Notes: a model not told the origin generated them from the sequence alone. Positions 1 through 10,917 are shown, numbered from the stretch's first letter. The stretch: DNA of 64,000 nt from Peromyscus leucopus (GCF_004664715.2 NC_051068.1:16371798-16435797); one strand, 5' to 3'. Program-made: numbers and translations.

Positions 1-76
1 ACAACATTACTAAAAAAATGACTTTTACTAGGAGATTCAATAAACAGACGAAGGAATGTTCCAACCATGCTTGAAA

Positions 77-1651
77 TTATGCATTACGATCCAAGCGAAC
101 ATCGATTTCCCTGCCACTGATTTTGATGCCGTTCATTATTCTGCAGGTCTTTTCAGCTGACTCTGGGGATTCAAACCTAACTGTCCCACAGCCTTTTGAC
201 TTGCCATTCTCCATCTTTATTTCTGCAAACATTACATGACCACATTGGCTGAATTTCTCTTTTAGTTTCTGCCAAGTCAAGTCAAAAGGTAGATTTCTAA
301 CAAATATCTGGTTGCCTTTGGAGCCTAATCTGTCTCTCATTCCGCTTCCCATGGGACCCGATAAGAAACCTCGGTCTACATCGATGCTCCTTTCCAGTAT
401 GGCTCCAATCCCCGGCCCCATCCTGTCGAAGCTGGAGCTCATGCGGTCCAATCCCATCCCCATGCCTCCAGTCACACTGCTCATGCCACCCATGCTGCCA
501 CCAAGTCTACCAAAGGAATCGCCAAAGCCTCGATTTATTCCAATATCACCACGTCCGAAATCTCGTTCCATGCTACTAGTCACTGCACCACGGTATAACT
601 CTCCCATTCGGCCAACTCCACCAAATCCTGCCATGCTATTCATTGCTTCCAGACCACCAAACCCAACTCCACTTGGACCCAAATTTCCCATTACACCACT
701 TATGTTCAACTGGCTGGCACTAATAGGTTGTCCACCTGGACCAAGTCCCATTCCAATGCCTCCAAGACCACGTGGCAATTGTGATGTCTTACTATCATGG
801 GAGCGGTAGTCTTCATGAGGGACAGATTTGTCATCCATTTTCACATGCATAGGTCTATCAAATAAAAACTGCCCATTGAACATGGAAATTGCTTGAACTG
901 CTTCAATGGCTTGCTCAAAAGTGACAGTGCCCATGCCTCTGCTCTTGCCGTCCTTGTCTTCTTTAATATCTGCCCGTTTTACAGTTCCAGCTATGCTGAA
1001 CACTTCCTTTAGCTTCTTCCAACCAACTTTGAAGTCAAGATTAGCAACAAAAATTGTGGAACCAAGTCTACCAGCCTGCAAATTGCTGATAACCTCAGGA
1101 GGAATGTTTGGGTTATTGAGAATGGAAGGTGGCAAATTCACCAACCCAGATCCCACATCAGAGGCATGTGATCCTTGAAATGATGTTCCTGTTCGCTGCA
1201 GTGCCCGGCGAGCATTTTCTCCATCAGGATCCTCTTTAATATTCAGAGGTCTTCCACTAAGGTCATATTTGTTCATAGTTTCTAGTGCTTTCTTTACAAA
1301 TTCTTCATCTTTGAATTCAACCACACCACAACCCCTTGATTTTCCTTCCGCATCCTTAAAGAGCTCCACGTATGTAACCTCACCAACTTTTTCTCTCATC
1401 AAGTCTTTAATAGCCTGCCATTTCATGTCATAGGGGATGTTGCTAATGAACACTCGATTCCGATTTGGACCTTTCTTTTCTCCGGTACCCGAATTCTTAT
1501 CTTTTGAATAAGGATGAAATCGATTGGCCTTCTTATTTCCTGTAGACTTTTCTTTTAAATCAGATTTTTCTTCTTTCACTGATTCATCATTCTCCTTGGT
1601 AGCCCAGGCTGGCGTCAAACTCACAGAGATCCACCTGGCTCTGCCTCCCAA
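77..1651 (-). CDS. Open reading frame retained in the Myef2 retrocopy
   Basis: This frame of about 524 codons stays open to the parental stop. Its nominal start at 1651 is a TTG inside the B1 piece, and the first roughly 19 residues (MGGRARWISVSLTPAWATK) are B1 translation, not MYEF2. An in-frame TAA lies a few codons upstream in the B1. The first true in-frame ATG is the Met of IPYDMKW inside RRM1, so a product from this locus would lack the N-terminus and part of RRM1. Survival of three RRMs without a stop suggests a young retrocopy. I see no evidence of expression. Confidence 0.55.
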   Translation of the reverse strand: MGGRARWISVSLTPAWATKENDESVKEEKSDLKEKSTGNKKANRFHPYSKDKNSGTGEKKGPNRNRVFISNIPYDMKWQAIKDLMREKVGEVTYVELFKDAEGKSRGCGVVEFKDEEFVKKALETMNKYDLSGRPLNIKEDPDGENARRALQRTGTSFQGSHASDVGSGLVNLPPSILNNPNIPPEVISNLQAGRLGSTIFVANLDFKVGWKKLKEVFSIAGTVKRADIKEDKDGKSRGMGTVTFEQAIEAVQAISMFNGQFLFDRPMHVKMDDKSVPHEDYRSHDSKTSQLPRGLGGIGMGLGPGGQPISASQLNISGVMGNLGPSGVGFGGLEAMNSMAGFGGVGRMGELYRGAVTSSMERDFGRGDIGINRGFGDSFGRLGGSMGGMSSVTGGMGMGLDRMSSSFDRMGPGIGAILERSIDVDRGFLSGPMGSGMRDRLGSKGNQIFVRNLPFDLTWQKLKEKFSQCGHVMFAEIKMENGKSKGCGTVRFESPESAEKTCRIMNGIKISGREIDVRLDRNA

Positions 1652-1689
1652 GTGCTGGGATTAAAGGCGTGCGCCACCACCGCCTGGCA
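1598..1689 (-). mobile_element. Partial B1 SINE inside the Myef2 retrocopy
   Basis: On the minus strand this reads as the left part of a B1 (GCCAGGCGGTGGTGGCGCAC, then CTTTAATCCCAGCACTTGGG), stopping after CCTGGGCTACCAAG. The B1 right end and A-tail are absent, and I see no flanking target duplication. It lies exactly between the MYEF2 NGVK and ENDESVKEE codons. A normal SINE insertion would keep its 3' end, so this may be a B1-derived exon of the source transcript. Confidence 0.8.
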
Positions 1690-1919
1690 ATATTTTAACG
1701 CCGTTGGCGCTGCTGCAGCTTCTCGGGCTCGGCAGGGTGCGGGTCCCGGCGAGACTCGGCCAGCGGCGGCGGCGCCTGCTGCTGCGGACCGTCGTCGCCC
1801 GAGGCCGCCTCGGGCTTGTCGGCATCGGCCATCCCGCCGCGGGCTCCGCCTCGGCCGCGCTGAGGGCTCCGAGCGCTACAATGGCGGCGGGCCGGCGGAG
1901 CGGTAACGGATCCTAAAAT

Positions 1920-3008
1920 GTTTTAATAACTTAGAAATTTTTCTTTTTTGAGACATGTCAGTTCCTGGCAGTATCAATCTACTTCAGAGAAAATATGGGC
2001 ATTGAAGAAACTGCATATGGAGTCAACTTTCATTGTGGCAAAAGTTAGCCACTGTACAACAAATTATCCTCGAATCAACAGGACAAAATGGATAGACAGA
2101 ACACAAAACAAAGGACTACTGATTCTTGCCAAAACAAGTGTGGTTATGGCTTTATCAAAAGGCATCTTCTGAGGCCAGGACAATATGGCACCATCCCTGA
2201 AGTGACCTTCGCAATCCAGAAAAGGTACAGTGCCCTTTTCTTTGAAGGCAGCTTAACAGGCAGAGGGCTGATGGCTTCTGTTGTGCAATGGAACAGCAGC
2301 TGAAAGCTCATGCCTCTCAATAGTAGACTGGCATGTGGAGAAGAAGGGGATGCTGAGATGAAGCCATATATACACAGCCAAGAAGAATGGACAGCTGAAT
2401 TCAAAAACTGTCAACAATTTCCAGAATTTAAAATCCTGAATCATGACATGACACCAGTGGAATTCAGGTGTTTCTGGTACATGGACTGCTCTCACCCAAT
2501 GTGAGGTTGAACTGTTGATCTTGTGTACATCCTACTACAGAAATGAGTTTGTCAGATACGCTAAGCCTATAGGCTGAAGATGATGCCCCAACATTGTGGA
2601 GAAACCTCAGGTGACTGTCCCGGCAGCTGACTGTTTCTGTCAACTCACAATTTTTTTGGAACTTGCTTGCATGCACTTCCTGTTTTTATTTTTGTTAGGT
2701 AATATTATTTCCTTCTTGGTTCTCTGACGGAGTTGAAGATTAGTTAGTTATAGTTGAAGATTAGTTAGTTATAGTTGAAGACTAGTTAGGATAGAAAGTG
2801 AATTAGATACATTTTGGACTTACCAAAATAGGATAGATAATGGAATTATTTTCTCTGATTTGTCAAATATAAATGGACTAGACATTGTTTAGGTATTTAT
2901 TACTTGTTTATATTGTATATAGTTATTGTACTTTTGTATATAGTTTTTCTTTGGTTAGTTATAACCTTTTTCTTTTTTTCTTTTTATTAAAATAGAAAAG
3001 GGGAAATA
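1920..3008 (+). mobile_element. Internal region of a non-autonomous LTR element (3' half)
   Basis: Non-coding sequence that leads into a polypurine tract and a 3' LTR. The part at about 2547-2632 is recognisably related to the internal regions of the ERVs at 44757-44845, 35580-35690 (minus) and 46993-47075 (minus), always in the same direction relative to the LTR. About 2730-2790 carries a short tandem repeat of the GTTGAAGATTAGTTAGTTAT type. No gag, pol or env reading frame is visible. The left edge is uncertain because the Myef2 retrocopy abuts it and no 5' LTR is in the window. Confidence 0.65.
2990..3008 (+). other. Polypurine tract of LTR element
   Basis: Purine-rich AAAATAGAAAAGGGGAAATA directly precedes the TG start of the LTR, as expected for the plus-strand primer of a retroviral-type element. 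Confidence 0.65.
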
Positions 3009-3458
3009 TGGTGGTATTTTATTAGTACTGAAATGTGATTTTAATTGTATGTTAATAAATAAAGTTGCCCAGTGGTCAGAGCTATTAGAGCCATAGCAAG
3101 AGCGTGGCGGCGGCAGCGGCGGCGGCGTAGGCCTTTAATCCCAGAGCTTGGTAGACAGAGCTAGATCTCTGTGTGTTCAGGGATACAGCCAGCATTGGAA
3201 ACACATGCCTTTAAGACCTGGAGGGCTGTACTTACAGGCAGTGACGAGGCAGTCATATGTTTGGGTTTACAACCAATGAGAAGGCAGAACAGAAAGACTA
3301 TATTAAAGACAAACACACAGGAAGTAGCTCTCTTTCAGAGAGGTAGGAGCACTGCAGGAGGAAGGGTAAGATTTTAGCTCTGAGCTCTGACCTCTTGGCA
3401 TTCTCTTTTACATTGGTTCTGTGTTTCTTATTTAATAAGATGGTTGGTTACATCTACA
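3009..3458 (+). repeat. 3' LTR, class II (mys-like) family
   Basis: About 450 bp, starting TGGTGGTATTTTATT and ending ACATCTACA. It contains AATAAATAAA near its 5' part and a B1-like stretch (CCTTTAATCCCAGAG near 3130), features shared with the solo LTR at 19645-20168. A GC-rich GGCGGCGGCAGCGGCGGCGG run lies near 3106-3127. The right boundary is placed by analogy with the second copy. Confidence 0.65.
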
Positions 3459-4215
3459 TCATGGCGATTATCCTGCAAGAAAATGTCAAGAAGTGGCATA
3501 ACTATACATTAAATGAATTATTTACTTATGCACAAAATATACATTTATTAAAACTAGGCCTAATTTTCCTAATTTTACTGAAAAAAGTAGGCTGTCTATG
3601 ATTCTCTATATTATTGTGTTGCTTGGTTTCTTCTAACAGTTTAAAAACATGTTAAATAACTAGAGAGCATTTGTGAAGAGTTCTTGTGTAGATCCTGTTT
3701 ATACACAGCTGTGCCAACATCTGTATTCTCAGAGCTGTTTCACTGTTGCGTAGAGATCTGAGCAGAGTCCAGCAGGGCAGGCAAGGAGCTAGAAGGGTGA
3801 GTTAGGTTTTACAGTGCAAGCCACTGCCCAATCTGAAGGCCAGAAAAAAGAAGACAAGAATCAAAGTTCACACTTGTGGCTTCCATTCACTACAAAAATA
3901 GTTTAAGCTATGTGATTAAACAGAATTCTGTGGTATTTCCCAGAGTGTCTTTGAATGGATAGGATAGATTTAGGGTTCATAGATATGCACAGCCTAAAAC
4001 AACTGTTTTTCACCATGATTTTGTTCTTTTGTTCTTTGTTTTTTTCAACTCTCTTCAACTACTCATGCAGCACAGCTCTCAGGTTCATGCTACTATAGAT
4101 GTAACATCTCTCTGACTTTCAACAGGTTTCTTTTTTTATGCAGTGGCAATTGTAGGCACAGTAAGAAACCACTGAACATTGCCACTCTCTGTGGAGGGAA
4201 AGAACATTTGATTTA
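3459..4215. other. Unassigned intergenic sequence
   Basis: AT-rich. I see no coding, RNA-gene or recognisable repeat signal. Confidence 0.5.
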
Positions 4216-5240
4216 ATACAAACACACAATGAGCACAGGACCTGGCCCCACTGCCTGGATGCCTCCCAAACAGATCAAGCCAATCAATTGTCTCACCCAT
4301 TCAGAGGGCCTGATCCAGTTGGGGATCCAGCCATTGGTTCATAGTTCATGTGTTTCCATTCATTTGGCTATTTGTCCCTGTGCTTTACCCAACCTTGGTC
4401 TCAACAATTCTCACTCATATAAACACTCCTTTTTCTCGCTAATTAGACTACCGGAGCTCCACCCGGGGCCTAGCCGTGGATCTCTGCATCCAGATCCCTC
4501 AGTCCTTGGATGGGGTTTCTGGCACGACTATTAGGGTGTTTGGCCATCCCATCACCAGAGTAGGTCAGTCAGTCCTGGTTGTCTCTCGACCATTGCCAGC
4601 AGTCTTTTGTGGGGGTATCTTTGTAGATTTCTGTGGGCCTCTCTAGCACTTTGCTTCTTCCTATTCTCATGTGGTCTTCATTTACCATGGTCTCCTGTTC
4701 CTTGTTCTCCCTCTCTGTTCTTGATCCAGCTGGGATCTCCCACTCTCCCAAGCTCTCTTTCCCTCGCCCTTCGCCCTTCATTACCCCCACTCATGTCCAG
4801 GCTGTTCATGTAGTTCTCATCCATTTCTCTGTCATTGGGTGATTCTCGTGTCTTTCTTGGGGTCCTGTTTTCCAGGTAGCCTCCCTAGTGATGTGAGTAG
4901 CAGTCCAGTCATCCTTGTTCCACATCTAGTATCCTCCTATGAGTGAGTACATACCATGTTTGTCTTTCTGAGTCTGGGTTACCTCACTCAGGATGATTTG
5001 GCTGTTTGACACCTGAGGCTTATGCAGGATTGCTAGGCTTGGCCTGGGAGGAGGGGACTGGACCTGCCTGGACTGAGTCTACCAGGTTGATCTCAGTCCT
5101 CGGGGGATGCTTTGCCCTGGAGGAGGTGGGAATGGGGGTGGGCTGGGGAGAATGGGAGGGGGGCGGGAGGGGAGAGAACAAGGGAATCTATGGCTGATAT
5201 ATAGAACTGAATGGTATTGTAAAATAAAATAAAAAAAAAT
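4216..5240 (+). mobile_element. L1 3' end with 5' inversion (twin priming)
   Basis: The plus strand from about 5000 to 5240 is an L1 3' UTR end: GGCTGTTTGACACCTGAGGC, a G-rich tract, then GAATGGTATTGTAAAATAAA and an A-rich tail. The block at 4216-4992 is the adjoining upstream L1 segment in the opposite orientation. On the minus strand it runs from the ORF2 end (TGAGTGAGGTAACCCAGACT) through the start of the 3' UTR to CTCATTGTGTGTT. The inverted and direct parts meet at consecutive L1 positions, the classic structure left by twin priming. The copy is heavily 5'-truncated. I found no convincing target duplication. Confidence 0.85.
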
Positions 5241-7016
5241 TAAGGATGAAATGTTCAAATTGAAAAATTAAAATTAAATTTTGGTGTAACATGGAAAAAA
5301 TAAATAAAACAAACATACAAACAAACAAACAAAACCAAAAAAAACAAAGTCTGCCAGACTGCCTTGTCTAGGAGCCAGAGCTGCAGAAGGTTAAGTTTTA
5401 GATGGGTAGACAGCAGGGGTTGGGATGCTCAAAAGCTGGAACAGCCAGGTTCTTAGTGTAGGGACCCTTTCAGACAAATGAGGTCAGGAACATTCAGCCA
5501 GCCATTAAGAGCTTCTGGGAAATTCTCTGGGACTGTTTCTGAGAAGAACCCGGCTCAGGTGGGAGTCAAGTCGCTGCCATCAGCACCGCCATTTTGGTAA
5601 TAAAAGTACTTAGCATAAGCAAGGACACCGTGGAACCATGAAGGCAGGCCACTCCTTGTGTAGAAAGAAGGGTTTATTTGGGATCAAACTGCTGAGACTG
5701 TCTTCTAGGGAGCAGAGATAAGCAAAATGGCGGGAACTAAGCAGATTTTATGACAGTGGGGTGAGGTCTTTCAGCTGATGCAGGATATTCAGATGCCCTT
5801 GCCCGAGGCAGTTGACCTTTGGGGGCAGATTAAGGGAGGTTTCTGGTAAAGAGGAACCCATCTTATGAGATCTGCTTTTCTGGTAAATGGAAACAGACAT
5901 TTAGGTTTCTGTTTGCCAGACAAAAGTCCTTCTGCTTAGGACATTGTCACCAGAGCTGCCACTTTGGAGAGTTGCTGGACCTAACACCCAGGACTCCAAA
6001 GTTTTGTCTGGTAACACTAAGGAGATGCTTTTAGCTAGACTTTCATAATATCACTTTATCATAAATATAAATTTCAATATATTTATAGTCAGTTAAGTCA
6101 AATTTGGCAAGATGTGCCAGTTTTATGTTTATGAAAATGTAAATTCCCCTATTGAATATATTAATCTGGATAAAAGAATTGAGTTCATTCAACTATTTAA
6201 ATACATGAATGAACAAATGATGGCCCCTGGCAGTGGGATGGCATAGGTCTACTTGTTGTGTGGAGGACTGACAGGCAGAGGATTTATGACTGTTCCTGGT
6301 TCAAGACTGGGGATTCATCCTGCACAATTGCCAGCTGCCTGTCAACCTGTTTTCCTGTCTGGACCTATGCCTGCTGTTCCCTGCTCCAGACCTGTTCTGC
6401 TCTTTTGTCTTCGAAGCTGACTGCATCTTCTCTCTCAAACCTGACTCTCTTTCAGCTTAATCTCTACAGCAACAGTGTGTTTTTTTAATCAATGCAAACT
6501 CTATTAACATTTCTATCAGCCCACTTCTGAAATTTTAACTCTTCTATAACCTCTTTAATTTGTATTCATTATGTGAACTCTGCATATGCATGCACAGAGA
6601 GACACATTTATATGTGCTGTGTGAGATGAGTCAGTATTAGTAACTAGGATTGGAATCAAAGAAGCTACATTTGCTGTGGCCAGATTACTGTGAACAAGAT
6701 TTTAAAAAAGCAGTGTCTGCAAAGGTCACTTAAAACCTTAATGATTGGGAAAAGTTTAAAATGTAGCAAAATCAAAAGCATCTCAGGCTATTTTTACTAC
6801 TCCCATGGAGTTATTTCTTACCCACTTCTGTGTTAGACCTAACATCCTCATATTCATATAAAAATCTTTGGGATGCATTAACCTAGTAAACTGCCATCCT
6901 ACACCAATTGATGACTAAAAATGCTATCAGATAATATCTAAGGCCTATAGTGCACAGCTTCCATCTTGCAGCGGTAAAGACCTGTTGAAGGTTTCCACCA
7001 AATTTATCTTATGTAT
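5241..7016. other. Unassigned sequence, possible old LTR debris
   Basis: 5241-5350 is A-rich with ACAAACAAACAAAC. The stretch at 5380-6010 (with GCCATTTTGGTAATAAAAG) could be an old LTR or other rodent repeat that I cannot name. About 6880-7005 is one of a pair of related copies (see 8440-8562). Confidence 0.4.
6880..7005 (+). repeat. Copy 1 of an unidentified dispersed repeat
   Basis: Shares an ordered series of matches with 8440-8562: CTAGTAA, ATCAGAT, ATCTRAGGCCTATAG, AGCTTCC, CATCTTGC and TTTCCACCAA. The copies are diverged and in the same orientation. I do not recognise the family. Confidence 0.55.
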
Positions 7017-7170
7017 TTATTTTTTGGATTTTTGAGACAGAGTTTTTCTACACAGTCCCTACTCTTCTAGAACTCTCTCTGTAGACCAGGCTGGGAACTC
7101 ACAGAGATCTGCCTGCCTCTGCCTTCTGAGTGCTGAGATTAAAGTGCTGCTCTGTAACACCCAGCTCCAA
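7017..7170 (-). mobile_element. B1 SINE (minus)
   Basis: The plus strand shows the reverse complement of B1: TTTTGAGACAGAGTTTTTCT, then GTAGACCAGGCTGGGAACTC, GCCTCTGCCTTCTGAGTGCT, GAGATTAAAGTG. Moderately diverged; target duplication not clear. Confidence 0.85.
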
Positions 7171-8439
7171 AAGAAAGTAGCTTTAATGGGCCTCACCCAA
7201 GCCCAGATGCCTCCACCTTTTCATATGGCTATTTAAATCCTAAAGGAGGACTTCCTCCTTCAGTGTTACCAGGAAAATAGAGATGAGAACTATGCTTAAT
7301 GGTCTCCAAAGCTGCGAATCCCTATAAGGCTGTTGCTTGACTAATATCCAAAAGAAATTCCTCTGGGGAGTTGCTTTATTTTCCCCTAAACCAAAATCAC
7401 ACACAACAGAACCTACCTGTCAGGGAACGTAAGGTAAGAGACAGGCCAAAGTACTCTGTATTGTATTTGGAGCTTATTTTTGTAAAATCTTCAAAAAGCA
7501 GAACATACAAACATTCCAAAATGGCACAATGGTTTTATTCTGAAGCTTTTTTTTTTTGTTTAGTAATCTTTCTTTTTAATGCCTTATATCTTTAAGTAAT
7601 GTTTTGTATCCAATCTGTGTAAATTGGCTTAATTTTTATTTTCTTCCTGAGAATGATCTACAGCCTTGGCAATGATTGTATTTATGATGCCTGCCATATT
7701 ATCCTCTTTTGTTGAGTCACTTCTGGTCACCATGCTTGGCAGTTTGTCTTAGTTTAATTTATATAAAGTAATAAGTGATTAGCAATGGAATTTTTTTGCA
7801 TTGCCTCTTTGAATGTGCTATTCAGTTGGTCTTCGAGCCTACATCACCCTTCTTTATCTGAGGTGAAACATGTCTCTCTTCCTACTTTTCTTCCTTCAAA
7901 GTAAGGGTTCTCTATGGCTGGCTTCCTCCAATTTCCAGTGATATTGCTCTCTGGCTGTATCTTGACACCCTGGGTTTAAATTCACAACAGTGAGTTTCTC
8001 TTAACACTCATGATTTGCACCCAATCTTTTGTTTTCTTTCTGCATCTTCTCACATGGTTTCATTTGGTTCTCTGTTCTTGTCTTGTATTGCAAATTCTCA
8101 AGCTGCAGTTTTTCCTTGGTACTTTCCTTGGTCAGCCAGCATTTGGTAGAGAAAACTGCATTTCTCCAGCTCGCACAGCAGAAAGGGATTTACTAAGAGG
8201 CATCACATTGCACCTGTGGAGCTACTAAGTCAACCATAGAAGTTCTGGGGAAGAAGCTGTGACTGCAAAGATGGTTAACAGAATGTCAGTGATGGAGAGA
8301 GGTTAGGATGTTGCAGGTCCAGAGGCTTATTATCTCATCTCTGGCTAACTTTAGCCTCCTGAAAAAGCAGTCCTTGCTCACCTCCCTTTTAAAGGTAACA
8401 TCATGTGACTAAAAGATAAATAGCCTTTTGGAATCTAGT
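7171..8439. other. Unassigned sequence
   Basis: No gene or clear repeat recognised. Mostly AT-rich with T-rich runs. Confidence 0.4.
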
Positions 8440-8562
8440 AATTTAGCAGACCCTTGGCTTCCATCAACCCAAAAGCTAAGAATGTCATCAGATGGCATCT
8501 GAGGCCTATAGGAGAGCTTCCCCATCTTGCTGTAACTTTCTTTCTAATATTTCCACCAATGT
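8440..8562 (+). repeat. Copy 2 of an unidentified dispersed repeat
   Basis: Diverged relative of 6880-7005 in the same orientation; shared blocks include ATCTGAGGCCTATAG and TATTTCCACCAATG. Confidence 0.55.
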
Positions 8563-8978
8563 ATTTGAAAAATATCTTTATTCATGGCTTCCTTCATTCT
8601 GTAAAGCTCAAAACTTCATGAAAATGCTTCTACATTGGAATGTGGAATTTTGAGTAACTTAAATCTGGGTTCCCAGGCTGTGGTGACTCAAACTTGGCTC
8701 CCAAATAAAATACTCCTATTCCCTTTAAGGGTAGAGCTGTTGTTGTTGTTACTGTTGTTGTTTTATGTTGACAACCACAACAACTGCAACTGCAACATCA
8801 CGAGGATGAACTTTGAGGAATACTTGAAAAGACGCAGGGAGACACTGTACCTCATAATCAGAAAGCCATTTGTCAAACTGTAAAGCACTACTGATGACTC
8901 TAGAACAGTCAGGCAGCAAAGAGGGACAGTGGCATAGTTCAGGAAGCTGGCCCCATCATGCTTAAGACAGAAATAAGT

Positions 8979-9008
<30 letters not shown>
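8979..9008 (+). repeat. (CAG)10 trinucleotide repeat
   Basis: Ten uninterrupted CAG units. It is not in a convincing coding frame: the surrounding frames are short and show no codon structure. A potentially length-variable microsatellite. Confidence 0.95.
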
Positions 9009-9010
<2 letters not shown>

Positions 9011-9447
9011 TTGCCTCCTCCTCGCTTCCAATTTCCAGTTTTTACAGGAGAACATCTTATTAGTAAATCCCAAATCAAATCTAAACTCCCAGTCTCATGT
9101 GGTTTTATTATTTTAGTAGCTGAAGCAAAGGTGGCAGATTACACTGAGTTGAATTTGTACTGCATTAGCTGCTTCATACACAGGCACACTTTACCAACAT
9201 GTAAATATTGGCACAACCACTGTTTTCTATCCTCATGTGGCAGAGCTGTGCCTTATCCGTACGGCAGAAAGCTCCTCCCTCACCACAGAGGCAGACCTTT
9301 CACTTCTGTGATCACCATTACTGTGTCCATCCTGGGTGGCACTCAGTTCTTCTCTAGGTCAGACATAAAACTATGCTATCTCATAGCTATAGACAAAAAC
9401 CACAAGTGAGGCAATCACTAGCATATTCTGTGTCTAAGGGGAAGGGA

Positions 9448-9600
9448 CAGCTGGGCATGTTGTCCGTGTTTGTGAGCCCAGCATTTAGGAAACTGAAGCA
9501 GGAAAGTCAAGAGTTCAAGGCCAGGTGGGCTACCTAGTGAGTTCCTGTCTTAACATCACAGCCTCCACACACACACACACCAAAAAAGAAAGAAAAAAAA
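9448..9600 (+). mobile_element. Diverged B1-related SINE (plus)
   Basis: Reads AGCTGGGCATGTTGTCCGTG, AGCCCAGCATTTAGGAAACTG, AGTTCAAGGCCAGGTGGGCT, ending in CACACACACA and an A-rich tail. More diverged than the other B1 copies, compatible with an older B1 or proto-B1. Confidence 0.7.
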
Positions 9601-10569
9601 CCCTCAAACACAGGAGGAGAGATGGAAGCAGGTGAATAGAGAACAGTACATTCAGTCATGCTTTGTTTATGATGGGATATGTTCTGAGAGCTGTATCACC
9701 AGGCAGCTTCAACCACCATTCTTTAGACATCCTTGGAGAAGGCCTTTTGATGTAGTCAGCAGGTTTGGTAAGCAGATGCATGGGGCAGCTTCAGGGTGAC
9801 AAGGTGACAGGAAATACTGGTTCACAGCAAACATTTTATGGTATGATAAGTACACTATAAAATACTCACAGAAAGCATAGTAAATGAATAAACCAGAGAT
9901 ATATATTATCAACATTATTAGAAATACATATTATCATATTATGGGCTATGAATACCTGTGTAACTTTTTTTCTACATTGCCAGCTAGGTAGCTTTGTTGA
10001 TATTACTATAGTTGTAACTATGTGAGTGACAAGCTGTGCTACTACTTTGTGGTGGCTGCAATGTCAATCGATTACTGGAATATTTAGGCTCCATTGTATG
10101 GGGTCACCATGATATGAGGAGTGTCACTCTGTGGCATGTAGCTGAATGAAATACGTGCTTCCTACAAACACACTGGGGATGTTAAACATAATGCACTGTA
10201 AAGAATGAGGAACTACTACAGATCTGGTTTCTGCAACTGCTCACAAGGGTGGAGCTTGTAGTATTTACAGCATCTTCAGTGCCGTGTGGGATGCCCCCAT
10301 GACAGAGGATCAGCACAATTCAGGTAAAGTCTTGTCCCACACTCCAAGAGTGTGCTTGTTGGCAGCCAACAGCCAGCACAGTTTCAGCTGGGCTTTCCCC
10401 TTCCCATTCCTGCAGAAACTCACTTGCTCTGGAAAATTACAGATTAAAGTGGAGCTTCCCAGGATAAAATATAGTCTATAACTTTCTAGTGTTTTCCAGA
10501 CAGGGTGGGTGTGGGGAGAGTGATTCAGAGACAGGTCACCACAAGCATCACAACAATTTTCATGCTGTC
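9601..10569. other. Unassigned sequence
   Basis: No gene, RNA or recognisable repeat seen. Confidence 0.4.
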
Positions 10570-10917
10570 TGTGGTGGTTTGAAAGAAAATGGTCCCCAAA
10601 GGGAGTGGCACTATTAGGAGGTGTGGCCTTGTTGGAGTAGATGTAACCTTGTTGGAGGAAGTGTGTCACTGTGGAGGCAGGCTTTGAGGTCTCACATATG
10701 CTTAAGATAACACCCAGTGTCTTAGATCACTTCCTGTTGCCTTCTGATCAAGATGTAGCCATCTCCATGCTTACCTGCACGTTGCCTGCTCCTGGTCATG
10801 ATGATAATGGACTAAACCTCTGAAACTGTAAGCCACCACCTCAGTTAAATGTATTCCTTTATAAGAGTTGCCATGGTCATGGTGTCTCTTCACAGCAAGG
10901 GAAAAACCTAAGATACT
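10570..10917 (+). repeat. Rodent interspersed repeat with TG...CA-type ends
   Basis: Starts TGTGGTGGTTTGAAAG and contains GGAGGTGTGGCCTTGTTGG, ATGGACTAAACCTCTGAAAC and AGAGTTGCCATGGTCATGG, ending near CTAAGATACTGA. This is a very common rodent repeat. Its TG...CA ends are LTR-like, but I do not assign a family name. A fragment of the same family lies on the minus strand at about 21060-21224. Confidence 0.75.

Larger units (their letters stand above)
1..1912 (-). pseudogene. Myef2-ps: Processed retrocopy of Myef2 (myelin expression factor 2), 3' end beyond window
   Basis: The minus strand is an intronless copy of an mRNA for the hnRNP-M-like RNA- and single-stranded-DNA-binding protein MYEF2. 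Reading from 1912 downward there is a GC-rich 5' UTR, an ATG at 1832-1830 starting MADADKPEAASG, then a frameshift ending at TAA 1697-1695. The NGVK segment follows in another frame, then a B1 piece (1598-1689), then a long open frame from ENDESVKEE to the stop at 79-77. That frame holds three RRM domains: VFISNIPYDMKW, TIFVANLDFKVGW and QIFVRNLPFDLTW, with a Gly/Met-rich linker between the second and third. The C-terminus GREIDVRLDRNA matches the family. From memory of the parent, parts of the Gly/Met-rich linker are missing, which could reflect alternative exons. HNRNPM is the close relative; residues such as RFHPYSKDKNSG favour MYEF2. The broken N-terminus and lack of introns argue for a pseudogene. 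Confidence 0.87.

Noticed and set aside
312..1178. Plus-strand frames of 165 and 90 codons
   Set aside because: Antisense shadows of the Myef2 retrocopy Gly/Met-rich and RRM regions.
1640..1912. GC-rich 5' end considered as an active CpG-island promoter of a local gene
   Set aside because: It is the copied 5' UTR and exon 1 of the Myef2 mRNA, not necessarily a promoter; no downstream intact start remains.
8979..9409. (CAG)10 as a polyglutamine tract of a gene
   Set aside because: The 132-codon frame at 9011-9409 starts after the repeat and has no recognisable domain or splice context.
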